From Gracilibacillus halophilus YIM-C55.5 (lineage in GTDB: Bacteria > Bacillota > Bacilli > Bacillales > Amphibacillaceae): a DNA stretch of 37,250 nt. Positions 23,657-34,082 of the stretch are shown piece after piece. The position numbers were made by a program, and so were the translations under genes. The stretch spans positions 1 to 37,250 of the forward strand of contig NZ_APML01000026.1 of assembly GCF_000359605.1 (NCBI RefSeq), given 5' to 3'. The notes under the pieces are model-generated. The model worked only from the letters and a program-made list of their open reading frames with translations, did not search any database and had not been told where the DNA came from. Positions within the stretch are counted from its first letter, which is position 1. Every line of letters begins with the position of its first letter.

Positions 23657-24598
23657 ATGAAACAAACGATTATTGATACAATCAAACATTATGACAAGAT
23701 TGCGATTCATCGTCATGTTCGTCCAGATCCTGATGCATATGGTTCTCAAAAGGGCTTAGCTACGATCATTCAATCTTCTTTTCCAAACAAAGAAGTCGTA
23801 GTTGTCGGTGAAGAAGATCCTTCTTTAGCATTTTTAGCAACGATGGATCAAGTGTCTGATCATTTTTATGAGAATACGTTAGCTATTATATGTGACACGG
23901 CGAATCAAGACCGCATTTCAGATCAACGATTTCGACATGCCCAATCGATCATTAAGATTGATCATCATCCTGTGGTTGATTCTTATGGAGAAATTGAATG
24001 GGTTGATACTAAGGCTAGTTCAACGAGTGAAATGATCTATGAGTTATTTTTAGCAGGTGAAGAACAAGGATTACGTTGTACGGACGCAGCAGCTGCTTTA
24101 CTTTATGCAGGGATTGTTGGAGATACGGGACGATTTTTATTTCCGAGTGCGACAGATAAAACCTTCCGTTATGCCTCAGAGCTCGTTCGTTATTCGTTTG
24201 ACCGATCTTATTTATATGATGAAATGTATAAAACAAGTGTCAATATTGCCAGACTGAAAGGATATATTTTATCGAATATTACGATTTCTCCAGCAGGGGT
24301 TAGTTATGTGAAATTAACGAAAGATGTGATGGAAGAATTCGATGTGACAGCCAAAGAGACAAGCGCTGTCGTTGGTGTATTCGGTGATATTGAAGGAATA
24401 AATGCTTGGGTGATGTTTGTCGAAGAAGATGATGTGATACGTGTACGGATGCGATCTAAAGGACCAGAAATTCATCAAGTAGCAGCAAAGTTTGAAGGTG
24501 GTGGGCATCCATTAGCCGCTGGTGCCAAAATACATGTTTGGGAACAAGTATCCGATGTACTAGCTGAATTAGAGAAAACGTGTCAGCAACAATCGTAA
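23657..24598 (+). CDS. nrnA: bifunctional oligoribonuclease / pAp phosphatase
   Basis: A 313-residue DHH/DHHA1 phosphoesterase, the same length as B. subtilis NrnA (YtqI). It degrades nano-RNA from the 5' end and dephosphorylates 3'-phosphoadenosine 5'-phosphate. Metal-binding motifs are RPDPDAYGS (22-30), CDTAN (79-83), IDHHP (101-105) and an Asp in GIVGDTGRF. The DHHA1 substrate motif GGGHPLAAGA lies near residue 285. ATG 23657 has AAAAGGAGCG upstream; the upstream in-frame ATG at 23627 lacks one. It is divergent from ytpI and convergent with ytrI. Confidence 0.97.
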   Translation: MKQTIIDTIKHYDKIAIHRHVRPDPDAYGSQKGLATIIQSSFPNKEVVVVGEEDPSLAFLATMDQVSDHFYENTLAIICDTANQDRISDQRFRHAQSIIKIDHHPVVDSYGEIEWVDTKASSTSEMIYELFLAGEEQGLRCTDAAAALLYAGIVGDTGRFLFPSATDKTFRYASELVRYSFDRSYLYDEMYKTSVNIARLKGYILSNITISPAGVSYVKLTKDVMEEFDVTAKETSAVVGVFGDIEGINAWVMFVEEDDVIRVRMRSKGPEIHQVAAKFEGGGHPLAAGAKIHVWEQVSDVLAELEKTCQQQS

Positions 24599-24608
24599 TC
24601 ACCACCAC

Positions 24609-24656
24609 AAGAGTCCAAGGTATGCAAGAAAAAGCTTTATCATGGGCTCTTTATTC
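24609..24656. terminator. weak hairpin between nrnA and ytrI
   Basis: AAGAGTCC (24609-24616) pairs with GGGCTCTT (24644-24651) through one G-U pair, across a long loop. It is the only terminator-like structure between these convergent genes. Confidence 0.3.
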
Positions 24657-24662
24657 GTATGT

Positions 24663-25172
24663 TTAGTCACCGAGGCTTAATGTAATCGCTAGTTGTAACT
24701 GTTCGCTTACAATAATACGACGAACAGTGGCTTCAAAGGCAAAATCATCAATTTTAATCGTTTTATTTTCAATTGAGGAAATAAATAAATCAATTGATTC
24801 TGAAAAAGAGTCGATATTTTTACCGACGGCATGGCTTGCTTCCTCACGTACAGCTTCTTCTAATTGATGAATCATTAATCGATCATTATCTAATTTCAAT
24901 TCTTTTAAATTGAGAAAATCAATTGAAACTTCTTCAATTTGAATTCCTTCTTGTCTTTGTTTACTTAATTCTTCGTGATTTTCTAAAAGTGTTTCGTAAC
25001 TTTTATTTAAATCTTGTAATTTGCTTCGTAAAGATAAGTTTTCTTCTATCCATTTTTCATGTAACTGACCGTACATAAAGACAAATACGAGGTAACCAAT
25101 AATGCATCCAACACAAATGCCAGCAAAAAAGCGTTGCCACGAAGGTTTTTTATAGTATGGGGGAATATGCAT
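24663..25172 (-). CDS. ytrI: sporulation membrane protein YtrI
   Basis: A 169-residue protein, close to the 167 of B. subtilis YtrI. The start, MHIPPYYKKPSWQRFFAGIC, is a family hallmark. A transmembrane helix (VGCIIGYLVFVFMYG) follows, then a coiled-coil region (LRSKLQDLNKSYETLLENHE) and a mixed C-terminal domain. The gene overlaps ytrH by one base in the arrangement TAATG, so both are translated from one message. In B. subtilis the pair belongs to the mother-cell sigma-E regulon and is needed for efficient sporulation. The biochemical role is unknown. Confidence 0.92.
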   Translation of the reverse strand: MHIPPYYKKPSWQRFFAGICVGCIIGYLVFVFMYGQLHEKWIEENLSLRSKLQDLNKSYETLLENHEELSKQRQEGIQIEEVSIDFLNLKELKLDNDRLMIHQLEEAVREEASHAVGKNIDSFSESIDLFISSIENKTIKIDDFAFEATVRRIIVSEQLQLAITLSLGD

Positions 25173-25504
25173 TACTCAATCTCCTCTTGGATGAGCCATT
25201 CAATGATTAACAAGGAAGTTTGTGCACCAGCCATTGCTGTCACAATTAAAAAGATTTGTTTTACCATATCAATTGTCGAACCTTCAAAGATACTTCGTTC
25301 AAAGTTAGAAATGGCATCAAATGTGCCGCCAATGGCTGCTACAATCGCCCATATACGTAAGCTTTTCGCAATACGATTCATATGTGTGAACGGGGGTTCA
25401 CCTGCTGCATAGGCACCAATACTACCAATAATGGAACCTCCCATCATAACACCAAAAGCGATAAAGTAGCATTGCAGCAACGTTGGGATAAAACGTTCTT
25501 CCAT
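25172..25504 (-). CDS. ytrH: sporulation membrane protein YtrH
   Basis: A 110-residue membrane protein with about three helices. Conserved segments are CYFIAFGVMMGGSIIGSIGA, KSLRIWAIVAAIGGTFDAIS and a C-terminal helix (LIVTAMAGAQTSLLIIEWLI). ATG 25504 is placed nine bases after AGGAG; ATG 25510 is a less well-spaced alternative. It is the first gene of the ytrH-ytrI unit, and a sigma-E-like -10 element lies upstream at 25572-25579. Known from B. subtilis as a sigma-E-controlled sporulation gene; the mechanism is unknown. Confidence 0.92.
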   Translation of the reverse strand: MEERFIPTLLQCYFIAFGVMMGGSIIGSIGAYAAGEPPFTHMNRIAKSLRIWAIVAAIGGTFDAISNFERSIFEGSTIDMVKQIFLIVTAMAGAQTSLLIIEWLIQEEIE

Positions 25505-25571
25505 CTTCATCACTCCTACGTCATTCTGTCCCTAAAGGAACCTCTTATTATAAATATATGTGGCCAAGCTT

Positions 25572-25579
25572 ATCGTATG
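25572..25579 (-). promoter_or_regulatory. possible sigma-E -10 element upstream of ytrH
   Basis: On the minus strand CATACGAT matches the sigma-E -10 consensus CATACAAT at seven of eight bases. It lies about 70 bases before the ytrH start. The -35 is poorly defined. Confidence 0.4.
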
Positions 25580-25676
25580 TTTTATGATTTGATAAAAGTA
25601 GGCATAAGGATAGCGTAAATGAGTGATTTATTTTATACTAAATATAGGAACGTATTTTCGATAGTAGGTGACCGTT

Positions 25677-28600
25677 ATGCAACAAACCCAACTACAAATA
25701 AGAACAGGGTACAGTTTCATGAAAAGTACCCTTCAAATTGATACATTTGTAAATGAAGCGGCTCGACTAGGGTACGGTAGCCTTGCTATTACGGATGAAT
25801 TTGTGATGCATGGTGCCATTCATTTCTACCAAGCTTGTAAAAAAGCGGGGATCAAGCCGATTATTGGTTTATCTGGAACAGTGAGTGTAGATGGCACAAG
25901 TGTTCCGATGCTGTTTTTAGCTCGTAACTTCGCTGGTTATCAAGTCCTTTTACAATGGAGTTCTAACTACCAAAATAGTGAAGATGTTACGCTCGAAATG
26001 TTAGCGGATCAAAAACATCATCTTACGTATATATTACCTGTAGATCAGGCATATCTATGGCAAAGTGATTCGTTTATTGGCCATCTGGATCAGCAACTTC
26101 AATTCATTCAGGATATTCCTGTCACATTAGGTGTCAGTACAGCTACTATAGATGTATGGCAACAATTAAAAAGCTATACGGAACAAACCTCTCGTTTCGC
26201 TGTTGCTCTTTCAGATATCCGTTATCTCTATAAGAAAGATCGTCAAGCTTATCATTGTTATCGAGCGATAGCCACGGGAGATTATTGGCAATCTTATCAA
26301 CTTCCTGAAAATGAAGGCATGCATTTACCGACAGTCGAAGAATTACAAGAAGGGTTTTACCAATGGCCAGCGTTAGTTGATAATGCCAATCAAATCGCTG
26401 ATCAATGTCATGTAAATGTGCCATTAAATCAGCGCTTGCTACCAAAATATCCTTTAGATAATGGACAAACTGCTGATGATTATCTTGAACAATTATGTTT
26501 GCAGGCACTTAAACGTCATGAAAGACATTTGAATACTACTTATACAGAGCGTTTGTATCATGAATTAGATGTCATTCGATCAATGGGTTTTAGCGATTAT
26601 TTTTTAATTGTTTGGGATTTTATCCAATATGCTAGGAATCAAGAGATTATGGTAGGACCTGGTCGTGGTTCGGCAGCAGGATCGCTCGTGGCTTATTTAT
26701 TAAATATAACTGATGTCGACCCTATTCGATACCAATTATTGTTTGAACGTTTTTTGAATCCTGAAAGAGTATCGATGCCTGATATTGATATTGATTTTGC
26801 TGATGATCGTAGAGATGAAGTGATACAATATGTCGTCGATACATACGGAAAAAAACATGTAGCTCAAATCGCTACATTCGGTACATTTGCAGCTCGCTCA
26901 CTATTAAGAGAGTTATTTAAAACAATGGAAGTTAGTGACGATGATGCAAGATATATTTTAAAATATTTGCCAAAAGAATCGAACATAACCATTGCTGCGA
27001 TGCTTAAACAGACGCCAGAACTCGTGGATTACATTAAGCAATCGCATCACTTGCAACAAGTCTTTAAGATCGCCCATCGTCTGGAAGGTTTACCAAGACA
27101 TGTATCGACACACGCAGCGGGCGTTATTATAAGTGATCAACCACTTACGAACTATACAGCGTTAATGATACCTTCTAATCAGGATCATTATTTAACACAG
27201 TTTGCGATGAAGGACTTGGAAACAGTTGGCTTATTGAAAATGGACTTTCTTGGATTACGTAATTTGACGTTACTAGATAAAGTGAGAAAGCAAATCGAAT
27301 ATCGTCATCAAGAAGTGTTTCCCATTGAAGCCATTCCATTTGATAATCAAAAGACGTTTGAATTGCTAAGAAAAGGACGAACCAATGGTATTTTCCAATT
27401 AGAATCACAAGGAATGAAAAGCGTTTTGCAACGGCTGGTTCCGAATCACTTCGAGGATATTGTGGCAGTTAATGCATTGTATCGGCCGGGGCCGATGGAT
27501 TTTATTCCAACCTACATCGCACGTAAACATGGACAGGAATCCGTCACTTATATTCATCCCGATTTAGCAGAAATTTTAGAACCAACGTTTGGCGTCCTTG
27601 TCTATCAAGAACAAATTATGCAAGTTGCTAATAAAATGGCTGGGTATCATTATGGAGATGCGGATATTTTGCGTCGAGCGGTAAGCAAAAAGGAAAAAGC
27701 GGCCATGGAAAGACAACGAGAGCTATTCATCGCAGGATGTAAGAGAAATGGCTATTCGATGGATGTGGCAGAAGAATTATTTGATTGGATTGTTCGCTTT
27801 TCGAATTATGGTTTTAATCGAAGTCACGCGGTCGCTTATAGCGTCATTGCCTATCAATTAGCGTATGTTAAGGCGAATTATCCAGTCAGTTTCTTTACCG
27901 AAATGCTCAGTCTGCAAATTGGAAATCCAGAAAAGCTGCAATTGTATTTTCGTGAAGCCAAACAATTCGGCATAGAAATGCTACCGCCTTCCATTAATAA
28001 GAGTATTGGCAAATTTCGTGCAGAACATCAATCGATTCGTATTGGTTTAAGCATCATTAAGGGATTTGGTTTCCAAGCGGTTAAAGAAGTGATGAACGCA
28101 CGAAAAAAAGATGGTCCATTCCGAAGTTTGTTTGACTTTTGTTTGCGTGTGTCAACGAGAGTATTGAATCGTAAGATGATTGAAGCTCTTATATTGGCGG
28201 GGGCTTTTGATGAAATACACTCGAATCGTGCCACATTACTGGCAAACTTAGATGAAGCATTAGAACAAGGAGAATTGTTTCATGAGTTTGATGATCAAGT
28301 GACATTTCTTCATGATCTAGCAATAGATGCCTCCTATGATGAAATGGACCCATTCCCGGTCATGAAGCAGCTGATGATGGAAAAAGAAGTGATTGGCTTC
28401 TTTGTATCTACACATCCCTTGTTAAAAATGAGAGATGAGTTGCGTGAATCTGGTTATATATCCGTGGAAGATGCTAAGCATGCAAAACGAAGGTATGTCT
28501 CAATGGTGGCTGCTGTTCAATCGCTAAAAGTCATTCGAACAAAAAAAGGAGAGTCAATGGCTTTTGCGACTTTATCCGATGAAACGGGAGAAATTGAATC

Positions 28601-28979
28601 GGTATTATTCCCTCACGCATATCGAGAAGTGAATCATTGGATCGAAGAAGATCTTTTTGTCACTACAAAAGGAAGAGTAGACGAGAGACGAGGAAACACA
28701 CAATATATTGTGGAACAACTTCAGCCATTTGATATCGAATCAGAGCAAATGAGGCAAGCTCGTATTTATATACAAATCAATGCTGATGAAGAAGCTACGA
28801 CTATCGATTATTTACGATCGCTTGCGAATCAATATCCGGGTCGTGCAGTCGTTTATGTATATCATCAAGATCAAAAGCAATTATTTAAATTATCCAAAGA
28901 GTATTGGTTAGAAAATCATGCCGATATCATTCAACAATTAAGAAGTAGGTTTGGAAATGATAATGTTGCGGTACAATAA
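25677..28979 (+). CDS. dnaE: DNA polymerase III subunit alpha, DnaE type
   Basis: An 1100-residue replicative polymerase, B. subtilis DnaE being 1115. It extends RNA primers, mainly on the lagging strand, before handing over to PolC. An N-terminal PHP domain (1-70 and onwards) has lost its metal ligands: IRTGYSF and AITDEFVMHGA stand where active PHP domains have His-based motifs, as expected for a non-proofreading Bacillus DnaE. The catalytic Asp residues lie in PDIDIDFADD (368-377). GPGRGSAAGSLVAYLL, HVSTHAAGVIIS and a C-terminal OB fold (VSMVAAVQSLKVIRTKKG) follow. ATG 25677 has AGGTGA upstream; GTG 25668 is the alternative. It is divergent from ytrH. Confidence 0.97.
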   Translation: MQQTQLQIRTGYSFMKSTLQIDTFVNEAARLGYGSLAITDEFVMHGAIHFYQACKKAGIKPIIGLSGTVSVDGTSVPMLFLARNFAGYQVLLQWSSNYQNSEDVTLEMLADQKHHLTYILPVDQAYLWQSDSFIGHLDQQLQFIQDIPVTLGVSTATIDVWQQLKSYTEQTSRFAVALSDIRYLYKKDRQAYHCYRAIATGDYWQSYQLPENEGMHLPTVEELQEGFYQWPALVDNANQIADQCHVNVPLNQRLLPKYPLDNGQTADDYLEQLCLQALKRHERHLNTTYTERLYHELDVIRSMGFSDYFLIVWDFIQYARNQEIMVGPGRGSAAGSLVAYLLNITDVDPIRYQLLFERFLNPERVSMPDIDIDFADDRRDEVIQYVVDTYGKKHVAQIATFGTFAARSLLRELFKTMEVSDDDARYILKYLPKESNITIAAMLKQTPELVDYIKQSHHLQQVFKIAHRLEGLPRHVSTHAAGVIISDQPLTNYTALMIPSNQDHYLTQFAMKDLETVGLLKMDFLGLRNLTLLDKVRKQIEYRHQEVFPIEAIPFDNQKTFELLRKGRTNGIFQLESQGMKSVLQRLVPNHFEDIVAVNALYRPGPMDFIPTYIARKHGQESVTYIHPDLAEILEPTFGVLVYQEQIMQVANKMAGYHYGDADILRRAVSKKEKAAMERQRELFIAGCKRNGYSMDVAEELFDWIVRFSNYGFNRSHAVAYSVIAYQLAYVKANYPVSFFTEMLSLQIGNPEKLQLYFREAKQFGIEMLPPSINKSIGKFRAEHQSIRIGLSIIKGFGFQAVKEVMNARKKDGPFRSLFDFCLRVSTRVLNRKMIEALILAGAFDEIHSNRATLLANLDEALEQGELFHEFDDQVTFLHDLAIDASYDEMDPFPVMKQLMMEKEVIGFFVSTHPLLKMRDELRESGYISVEDAKHAKRRYVSMVAAVQSLKVIRTKKGESMAFATLSDETGEIESVLFPHAYREVNHWIEEDLFVTTKGRVDERRGNTQYIVEQLQPFDIESEQMRQARIYIQINADEEATTIDYLRSLANQYPGRAVVYVYHQDQKQLFKLSKEYWLENHADIIQQLRSRFGNDNVAVQ

Positions 28980-29009
28980 GTTAATGGAGTACCGCTTCGC
29001 TAACGTTTC

Positions 29010-29037
29010 TTTACATGTGTGTTCGATTTGATATAAT
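29010..29037 (+). promoter_or_regulatory. promoter of the malic enzyme-regulator-accDA unit
   Basis: TTTACA (29010-29015), a 16-base spacer and TATAAT (29032-29037), with an extended TG one base before the -10. This is a strong sigma-A promoter, with transcription expected near 29044. Confidence 0.8.
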
Positions 29038-29047
29038 GTAGGAGTTA

Positions 29048-29060
29048 CTGGTCTGACCAG
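29048..29060. promoter_or_regulatory. FadR-like operator CTGGTCTGACCAG
   Basis: A perfect inverted repeat, CTGGTC-T-GACCAG, just after the predicted transcription start. It reproduces the core of the E. coli FadR consensus (CTGGTCNGACCAG) and the TGGT-N-ACCA logic of the FadR/GntR family. A FadR-type regulator is encoded two genes downstream, so autoregulation of the operon is the natural reading. Confidence 0.75.
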
Positions 29061-29104
29061 CGAGCGGTTGTTCGAAAATGATGCTAACAAAAGGAGTGGA
29101 AGCC

Positions 29105-30337
29105 TTGACCAACTTAAAAAAAGAAGCACTGCAAATGCATGAAGAATGTAAAGGAAAATTGACGATAAAATCGAAAGTACCCATTCGTAATGCGCAGGAT
29201 TTAAGTTTGGCATATTCACCTGGTGTAGCAGAACCGTGTCGAAAAATTAGTACGTCGAAGGACACGATTTATGATTATACGATGAAAAGTAATATGATCG
29301 GTATCGTGTCGAATGGGTCGGCAGTATTAGGTCTTGGGGATATTGGAGCAAATGCAGCATTACCTGTAATGGAAGGTAAAGCCGTCCTTTTTAAACAGTT
29401 TGCAGATGTTGATGCCTTTCCACTCTGTTTAGAAACCAGTAATACAGAAGAAATGATTCGTACCATCCAACTAGCTGCCCCGAATTTTGGTGGAATCAAC
29501 TTAGAAGATATCAAAGCACCTGAATGTTTTATGATAGAAGAGAAGTTAAAAGATGTAATCGATATCCCCGTATTTCATGATGATCAACATGGGACAGCTA
29601 TTGTGACAGTAGCTGGATTATTAAATGCGTTGAAATTGGTTAAAAAAGATATAACAAATGTGAAAGTTGTCTTAAATGGGGCTGGAGCAGCAGGGATAGC
29701 TATCGTCAAGCTACTTTATCACTTTGGGGTTAGAGAAATGATTATGTGTGATTCTAAGGGGGCGATTTACAAGGATCGCCAACATGGAATGAATGAATTG
29801 AAAGAAGAAGTAGCTACTTTTACGAATCAAAAGCAACAATCAGGCGCATTAGAAGAAGTGATAACCGATGCAGACATATTTATCGGTGTATCCGTAGGTG
29901 GTTTGTTATCTGAAGATATGGTTAAACGGATGGCGTCTGATGCAATTATTTTTGCTATGGCGAATCCAGAACCAGAAATTATGCCTGATCAAGCAAAGAA
30001 AGCTGGGGCGAAAGTTATTGGAACGGGAAGATCAGATTTTCCGAATCAAGTAAATAACGTACTTGCGTTTCCTGGTATTTTTAGAGGCGCATTAGATGTA
30101 CGTGCGAGCGATATTAATGAGCAAATGAAGGTGAAAGCTGCAGAGGCCATTGCATCCTTGATCAAGGAAAAAGACGTAGCTGAAGACTATGTCATTCCGA
30201 ATCCTTTTGATGAACGAGTAGCGTCAGTAGTTGCTAAAAGTGTAGCCCAAGCAGCCATTGATACGGATGTAGCACGCTTAAAACTAACAACCTCAGAAAT
30301 AGAGAAAAAGATCAATCAGCGTTTTTCTAACTTGTAG
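29105..30337 (+). CDS. ytsJ: NAD(P)-dependent malic enzyme, YtsJ-like
   Basis: A 410-residue malic enzyme (oxidative decarboxylation of malate to pyruvate), the same length as B. subtilis YtsJ, which prefers NADP. The N-terminal domain has NAQDLSLAYSPGVAEPC and the catalytic Lys in LGDIGANAALPVMEGKAVLF. The metal site is NLEDIKAPECF with HDDQHGTAIVTVAGLLNAL. The Rossmann motif VVLNGAGAAGIAIVKLL follows, with ANPEPEI downstream. TTG 29105 is used because AAAGGAGTGG lies ahead; the frame back to 29078 has no site. It is the first gene after a strong promoter with a FadR-like operator, and a GntR-family gene starts 18 bases after its stop. It probably supplies pyruvate and NADPH for fatty-acid synthesis. 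Confidence 0.95.
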   Translation: MTNLKKEALQMHEECKGKLTIKSKVPIRNAQDLSLAYSPGVAEPCRKISTSKDTIYDYTMKSNMIGIVSNGSAVLGLGDIGANAALPVMEGKAVLFKQFADVDAFPLCLETSNTEEMIRTIQLAAPNFGGINLEDIKAPECFMIEEKLKDVIDIPVFHDDQHGTAIVTVAGLLNALKLVKKDITNVKVVLNGAGAAGIAIVKLLYHFGVREMIMCDSKGAIYKDRQHGMNELKEEVATFTNQKQQSGALEEVITDADIFIGVSVGGLLSEDMVKRMASDAIIFAMANPEPEIMPDQAKKAGAKVIGTGRSDFPNQVNNVLAFPGIFRGALDVRASDINEQMKVKAAEAIASLIKEKDVAEDYVIPNPFDERVASVVAKSVAQAAIDTDVARLKLTTSEIEKKINQRFSNL

Positions 30338-30355
30338 TTGCAGGGGGAGCAGCCT

Positions 30356-30946
30356 ATGCTGGAACATCGAAAAGTATATCAAGAGGTCCTAGATGAAATT
30401 CAACGGTTAATGAAAGTAGAAGGCTGGAGGTCTGGAGACAAGTTACCTTCCGAACGTGCGCTAGCTGAACAATTTAATGCAGCACGCTCATCGATTCGTG
30501 AAGCATTACGCGCGATTGAATTGTTAGGTATTATTGAAACAAGAAAAGGCGAAGGGACCTTTCTAAGAGAATATCAATCCTATCATATGGTAAATTTATT
30601 AGCCTCATTTGTGTTAACAGAGCAGCATACGGCTGGAGAAGTACAAGAGGTGAAGACGGTCTTAGAACAATATGTGGTCTGTGAAAATCGGCCGCATATT
30701 GATGCTGAAACGATCAAATTTTTAGAAGATCTATTAGCCGATTCTGAACGATCAATGGCAGATAAACATCATCAATTTTTTTCTATCTTTTTTATTGCTT
30801 CACGAAATCAATTATTATTCAAAATTTGGCGATTGCTTCAGGACTTTTCTGAAGACAATGAGAATAATTGGTATGAAATAAAAGTATATTATGATATTGT
30901 AAATAAATATAAGCACGATCAAGCCATAATGGATAAAACGTATTAA
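30356..30946 (+). CDS. FadR-subfamily GntR transcription regulator
   Basis: A 196-residue regulator. The N-terminal winged HTH (about 1-70) has the GntR pattern [18 protein letters not shown], then [18 protein letters not shown] and GEGTFL. An all-helical C-terminal FCD-like ligand domain follows, somewhat short for the family (usually 220-240 residues), so the end may be trimmed. ATG 30356 is preceded by a purine-rich GGGGGAG. It lies between malic enzyme and accD, and a perfect FadR-type operator sits at the operon promoter. The likely ligand is an acyl-CoA, malonyl-CoA or a central carboxylate. Its identity is open. It is not present at this place in B. subtilis as I recall the map. Confidence 0.88.
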   Translation: MLEHRKVYQEVLDEIQRLMKVEGWRSGDKLPSERALAEQFNAARSSIREALRAIELLGIIETRKGEGTFLREYQSYHMVNLLASFVLTEQHTAGEVQEVKTVLEQYVVCENRPHIDAETIKFLEDLLADSERSMADKHHQFFSIFFIASRNQLLFKIWRLLQDFSEDNENNWYEIKVYYDIVNKYKHDQAIMDKTY

Positions 30947-30989
30947 AATCATTAAAGAACTGGCACTATACATAAAGGAGGAATCTTCC

Positions 30990-31859
30990 TTGCTGTTTGG
31001 CAAAAAGAAAAAATATGCTTCTGTACCAGGGGAAAAAGCGAAGAAAGATATACCTGAAGGTTTAATGCAGAAGTGTAGTGGTTGTAATAAAATTTTCTAT
31101 CAAAAAGAGCTAAAAAATCATTTGAATGTTTGCCCAGAATGTGGGCATCATCACCAATTACCAGCAATCGATCGGATTACAAGTCTAGTGGATGAAGATA
31201 CATTTGAAGAATGGGATAAAGACATGAAATCACAGAATCCGTTAGATTTTCCTCAATATGAAGAAAAGATAGAAAAAGATCAAATCAAAACGGGATTGAA
31301 TGAAGCCATTATAACCGGTAAAGCTGATATCCAGGGAGTAACAACAGCATTAGCCGTTATGGATGCCCGCTTTCGAATGGGAAGTATGGGGTCAGTTGTT
31401 GGGGAAAAAATCGCTAGGGCTGTAGAAGAAGCACGCAAACGACAGATCCCAATGATTATTTTCACAGCTTCCGGTGGGGCACGTATGCAGGAAGGTGTTC
31501 TCAGTTTAATGCAAATGGCGAAGACTTCTGTAGCGATTCAACGTTTCCATGCAGAAAAAGGTCTGTTTATTTCCGTTATGACCAATCCAACGACAGGCGG
31601 TGTTTCAGCTAGTTTTGCATCGATTGGTGATTATAACTTTGCTGAGCCTGGTGCGTTAATTGGGTTTGCCGGAAGACGAATCATTGAGCAGACGATTCGC
31701 GAAAAGTTACCGAATGATTTTCAAACGGCCGAATTTCAACAAAAGCATGGACAAGTGGACAAAGTCATTGACCGTCATTCCATGAGAGGTACACTAGGAA
31801 CTATTTTAGCATTGCATCAGACTGGAGGTGAAAAAAATGACACAAGTACTGGAGTTTGA
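30990..31859 (+). CDS. accD: acetyl-CoA carboxylase carboxyltransferase subunit beta
   Basis: A 289-residue beta subunit. With AccA it transfers CO2 from carboxybiotin to acetyl-CoA, making malonyl-CoA. The zinc ribbon is intact: Cys29, Cys32, Cys48 and Cys51. A crotonase-like carboxyltransferase domain follows, with [19 protein letters not shown] and [15 protein letters not shown]. The start is TTG 30990 after AAAGGAGG, giving [14 protein letters not shown]. Its end overlaps accA by 23 bases, so the two subunits are translationally coupled in equal amounts. Confidence 0.97.
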   Translation: MLFGKKKKYASVPGEKAKKDIPEGLMQKCSGCNKIFYQKELKNHLNVCPECGHHHQLPAIDRITSLVDEDTFEEWDKDMKSQNPLDFPQYEEKIEKDQIKTGLNEAIITGKADIQGVTTALAVMDARFRMGSMGSVVGEKIARAVEEARKRQIPMIIFTASGGARMQEGVLSLMQMAKTSVAIQRFHAEKGLFISVMTNPTTGGVSASFASIGDYNFAEPGALIGFAGRRIIEQTIREKLPNDFQTAEFQQKHGQVDKVIDRHSMRGTLGTILALHQTGGEKNDTSTGV

Positions 31860-32802
31860 AAAACCCATTGTTGAATTACGAGACAAAATTGAAGAATTAA
31901 AAGAAATGACAAAAGACAGTGAAATTGATCTGTCTGAGGAAATTAGCAAAATGGAAGCTCGACTCGCTAAATTAGAAGATGATATCTATGGTCAACTTCA
32001 GCCTTGGGATCGTGTACAAATTGCTCGCCATACAGATCGCCCGACGAGTCTAGACTATATTGACGTACTATTTACTGATTTTATTGAATTTTATGGGGAT
32101 CGAAGGTTTGGCGATGATGAATCTGTTGTCACTGGAATTGGGAGATTTCATGGTGAGCCTGTTACGATTATCGGTCAACAACGAGGAAAAAATACGAAAG
32201 AAAATCTCCAGCGAAATTTCGGCATGTCTCACCCTGAAGGTTATCGAAAAGCTCTAAGACATATGAAGCAAGCGGAGAAATTTAATCGTCCGGTTATTAC
32301 TTTTATTGATACAAAAGGTGCTTATCCTGGAAGAGCAGCTGAAGAACGTGGTCAAAGTGAAGCGATCGCTCGTAATTTAATGGAAATGGCAGGCCTGCAA
32401 GTACCCGTTATAAGTATTGTCATTGGTGAAGGTGGAAGTGGAGGCGCCTTAGGTCTAGGCGTTACAGATCATATCCATATGCTAGAAAACTCTACGTATT
32501 CCGTCATTTCACCAGAAGGTGCAGCTGCTTTATTGTGGAAAGATGCTGGACAAGCAGAAAAAGCAGCAAAATCGTTAAAGATCACAGCGCCTGACTTAAA
32601 AGAACTAGGTATCATTGATCAAGTGATTTCTGAACCTTTAGGGGGCGCTCATCGTGATATAGAGACACAAGTTAAAGAAATGGATCAAGTGATTCATGAG
32701 TCACTTCATCAATTACAAACGCTAGATACAGAAGCATTATTGGAAAATCGTTGGGATAAATTTAAACAAATGGGCGAAGTGCAATCATTAATAGAAGTAT
32801 AA
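31837..32802 (+). CDS. accA: acetyl-CoA carboxylase carboxyltransferase subunit alpha
   Basis: A 321-residue alpha subunit, family length about 325. It starts with [19 protein letters not shown] and has [52 protein letters not shown], and the acetyl-CoA oxyanion segment [17 protein letters not shown] 31837 lies seven bases after GGAGGTG, inside the end of accD. A 15-bp hairpin after the stop closes the operon that began at the malic enzyme promoter. The biotin carboxylase and carrier subunits (accB, accC) are not in the window, as usual in Bacillus. Confidence 0.97.
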   Translation: MTQVLEFEKPIVELRDKIEELKEMTKDSEIDLSEEISKMEARLAKLEDDIYGQLQPWDRVQIARHTDRPTSLDYIDVLFTDFIEFYGDRRFGDDESVVTGIGRFHGEPVTIIGQQRGKNTKENLQRNFGMSHPEGYRKALRHMKQAEKFNRPVITFIDTKGAYPGRAAEERGQSEAIARNLMEMAGLQVPVISIVIGEGGSGGALGLGVTDHIHMLENSTYSVISPEGAAALLWKDAGQAEKAAKSLKITAPDLKELGIIDQVISEPLGGAHRDIETQVKEMDQVIHESLHQLQTLDTEALLENRWDKFKQMGEVQSLIEV

Positions 32803-32808
32803 TATACG

Positions 32809-32856
32809 AGCCATAAGGACATGAATCGTTTCATGCATGTCTTTATGGCTTTCTTG
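32809..32856 (+). terminator. terminator of the accDA operon
   Basis: A 15-bp stem with one G-U pair, AGCCATAAGGACATG (32809-32823) and CATGTCTTTATGGCT (32836-32850), is followed by TTCTTG. The T-run is short but the stem is very stable. Confidence 0.75.
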
Positions 32857-32904
32857 ATGTATGAATGATATTGCCGTATTTATGCCGCACGATTTGTTTT
32901 CACT

Positions 32905-32932
32905 TTGCTCATTAAGCGAAATCTTATATAAT
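32905..32932 (+). promoter_or_regulatory. candidate sigma-A promoter of pfkA-pyk
   Basis: TTGCTC (32905-32910), a 16-base spacer and TATAAT (32927-32932). A second TATAAT lies at 32969-32974 with a weak -35, so two starts are possible. The remaining leader to 33063 shows a small TCGGT/ACCGA inverted repeat and nothing else. Confidence 0.5.
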
Positions 32933-33000
32933 AACATCGTTAGGGATGTGTTCTCTTGTCAATTGATGTATAATCGAAATGGGCGAATACTTCGGTATAA

Positions 33001-34023
<1,023 letters not shown>

Positions 34024-34082
34024 TTTTTGTAACAAACAAAAGGTTGACACGGTAAGTAGCATTAAGGGAGGAACGTAAACTA

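Noticed and set aside
25134..25412. 92-codon ORF opposite ytrH
   Set aside because: It lies entirely antisense to ytrH/ytrI, which match known sporulation proteins; no ribosome site.
30930..30990. Protein-like frame ([13 protein letters not shown]) after the GntR regulator stop, suggesting a frameshifted C-terminus
   Set aside because: That frame is the accD reading frame and would fuse the regulator to AccD; chance coding potential around the accD ribosome site is simpler, though the regulator is somewhat short.
34044..34049. TTGACA between pfkA and pyk as a pyk promoter
   Set aside because: The correctly spaced -10 position falls in the ribosome site (GGGAGGAA) and has no TATAAT-like sequence.
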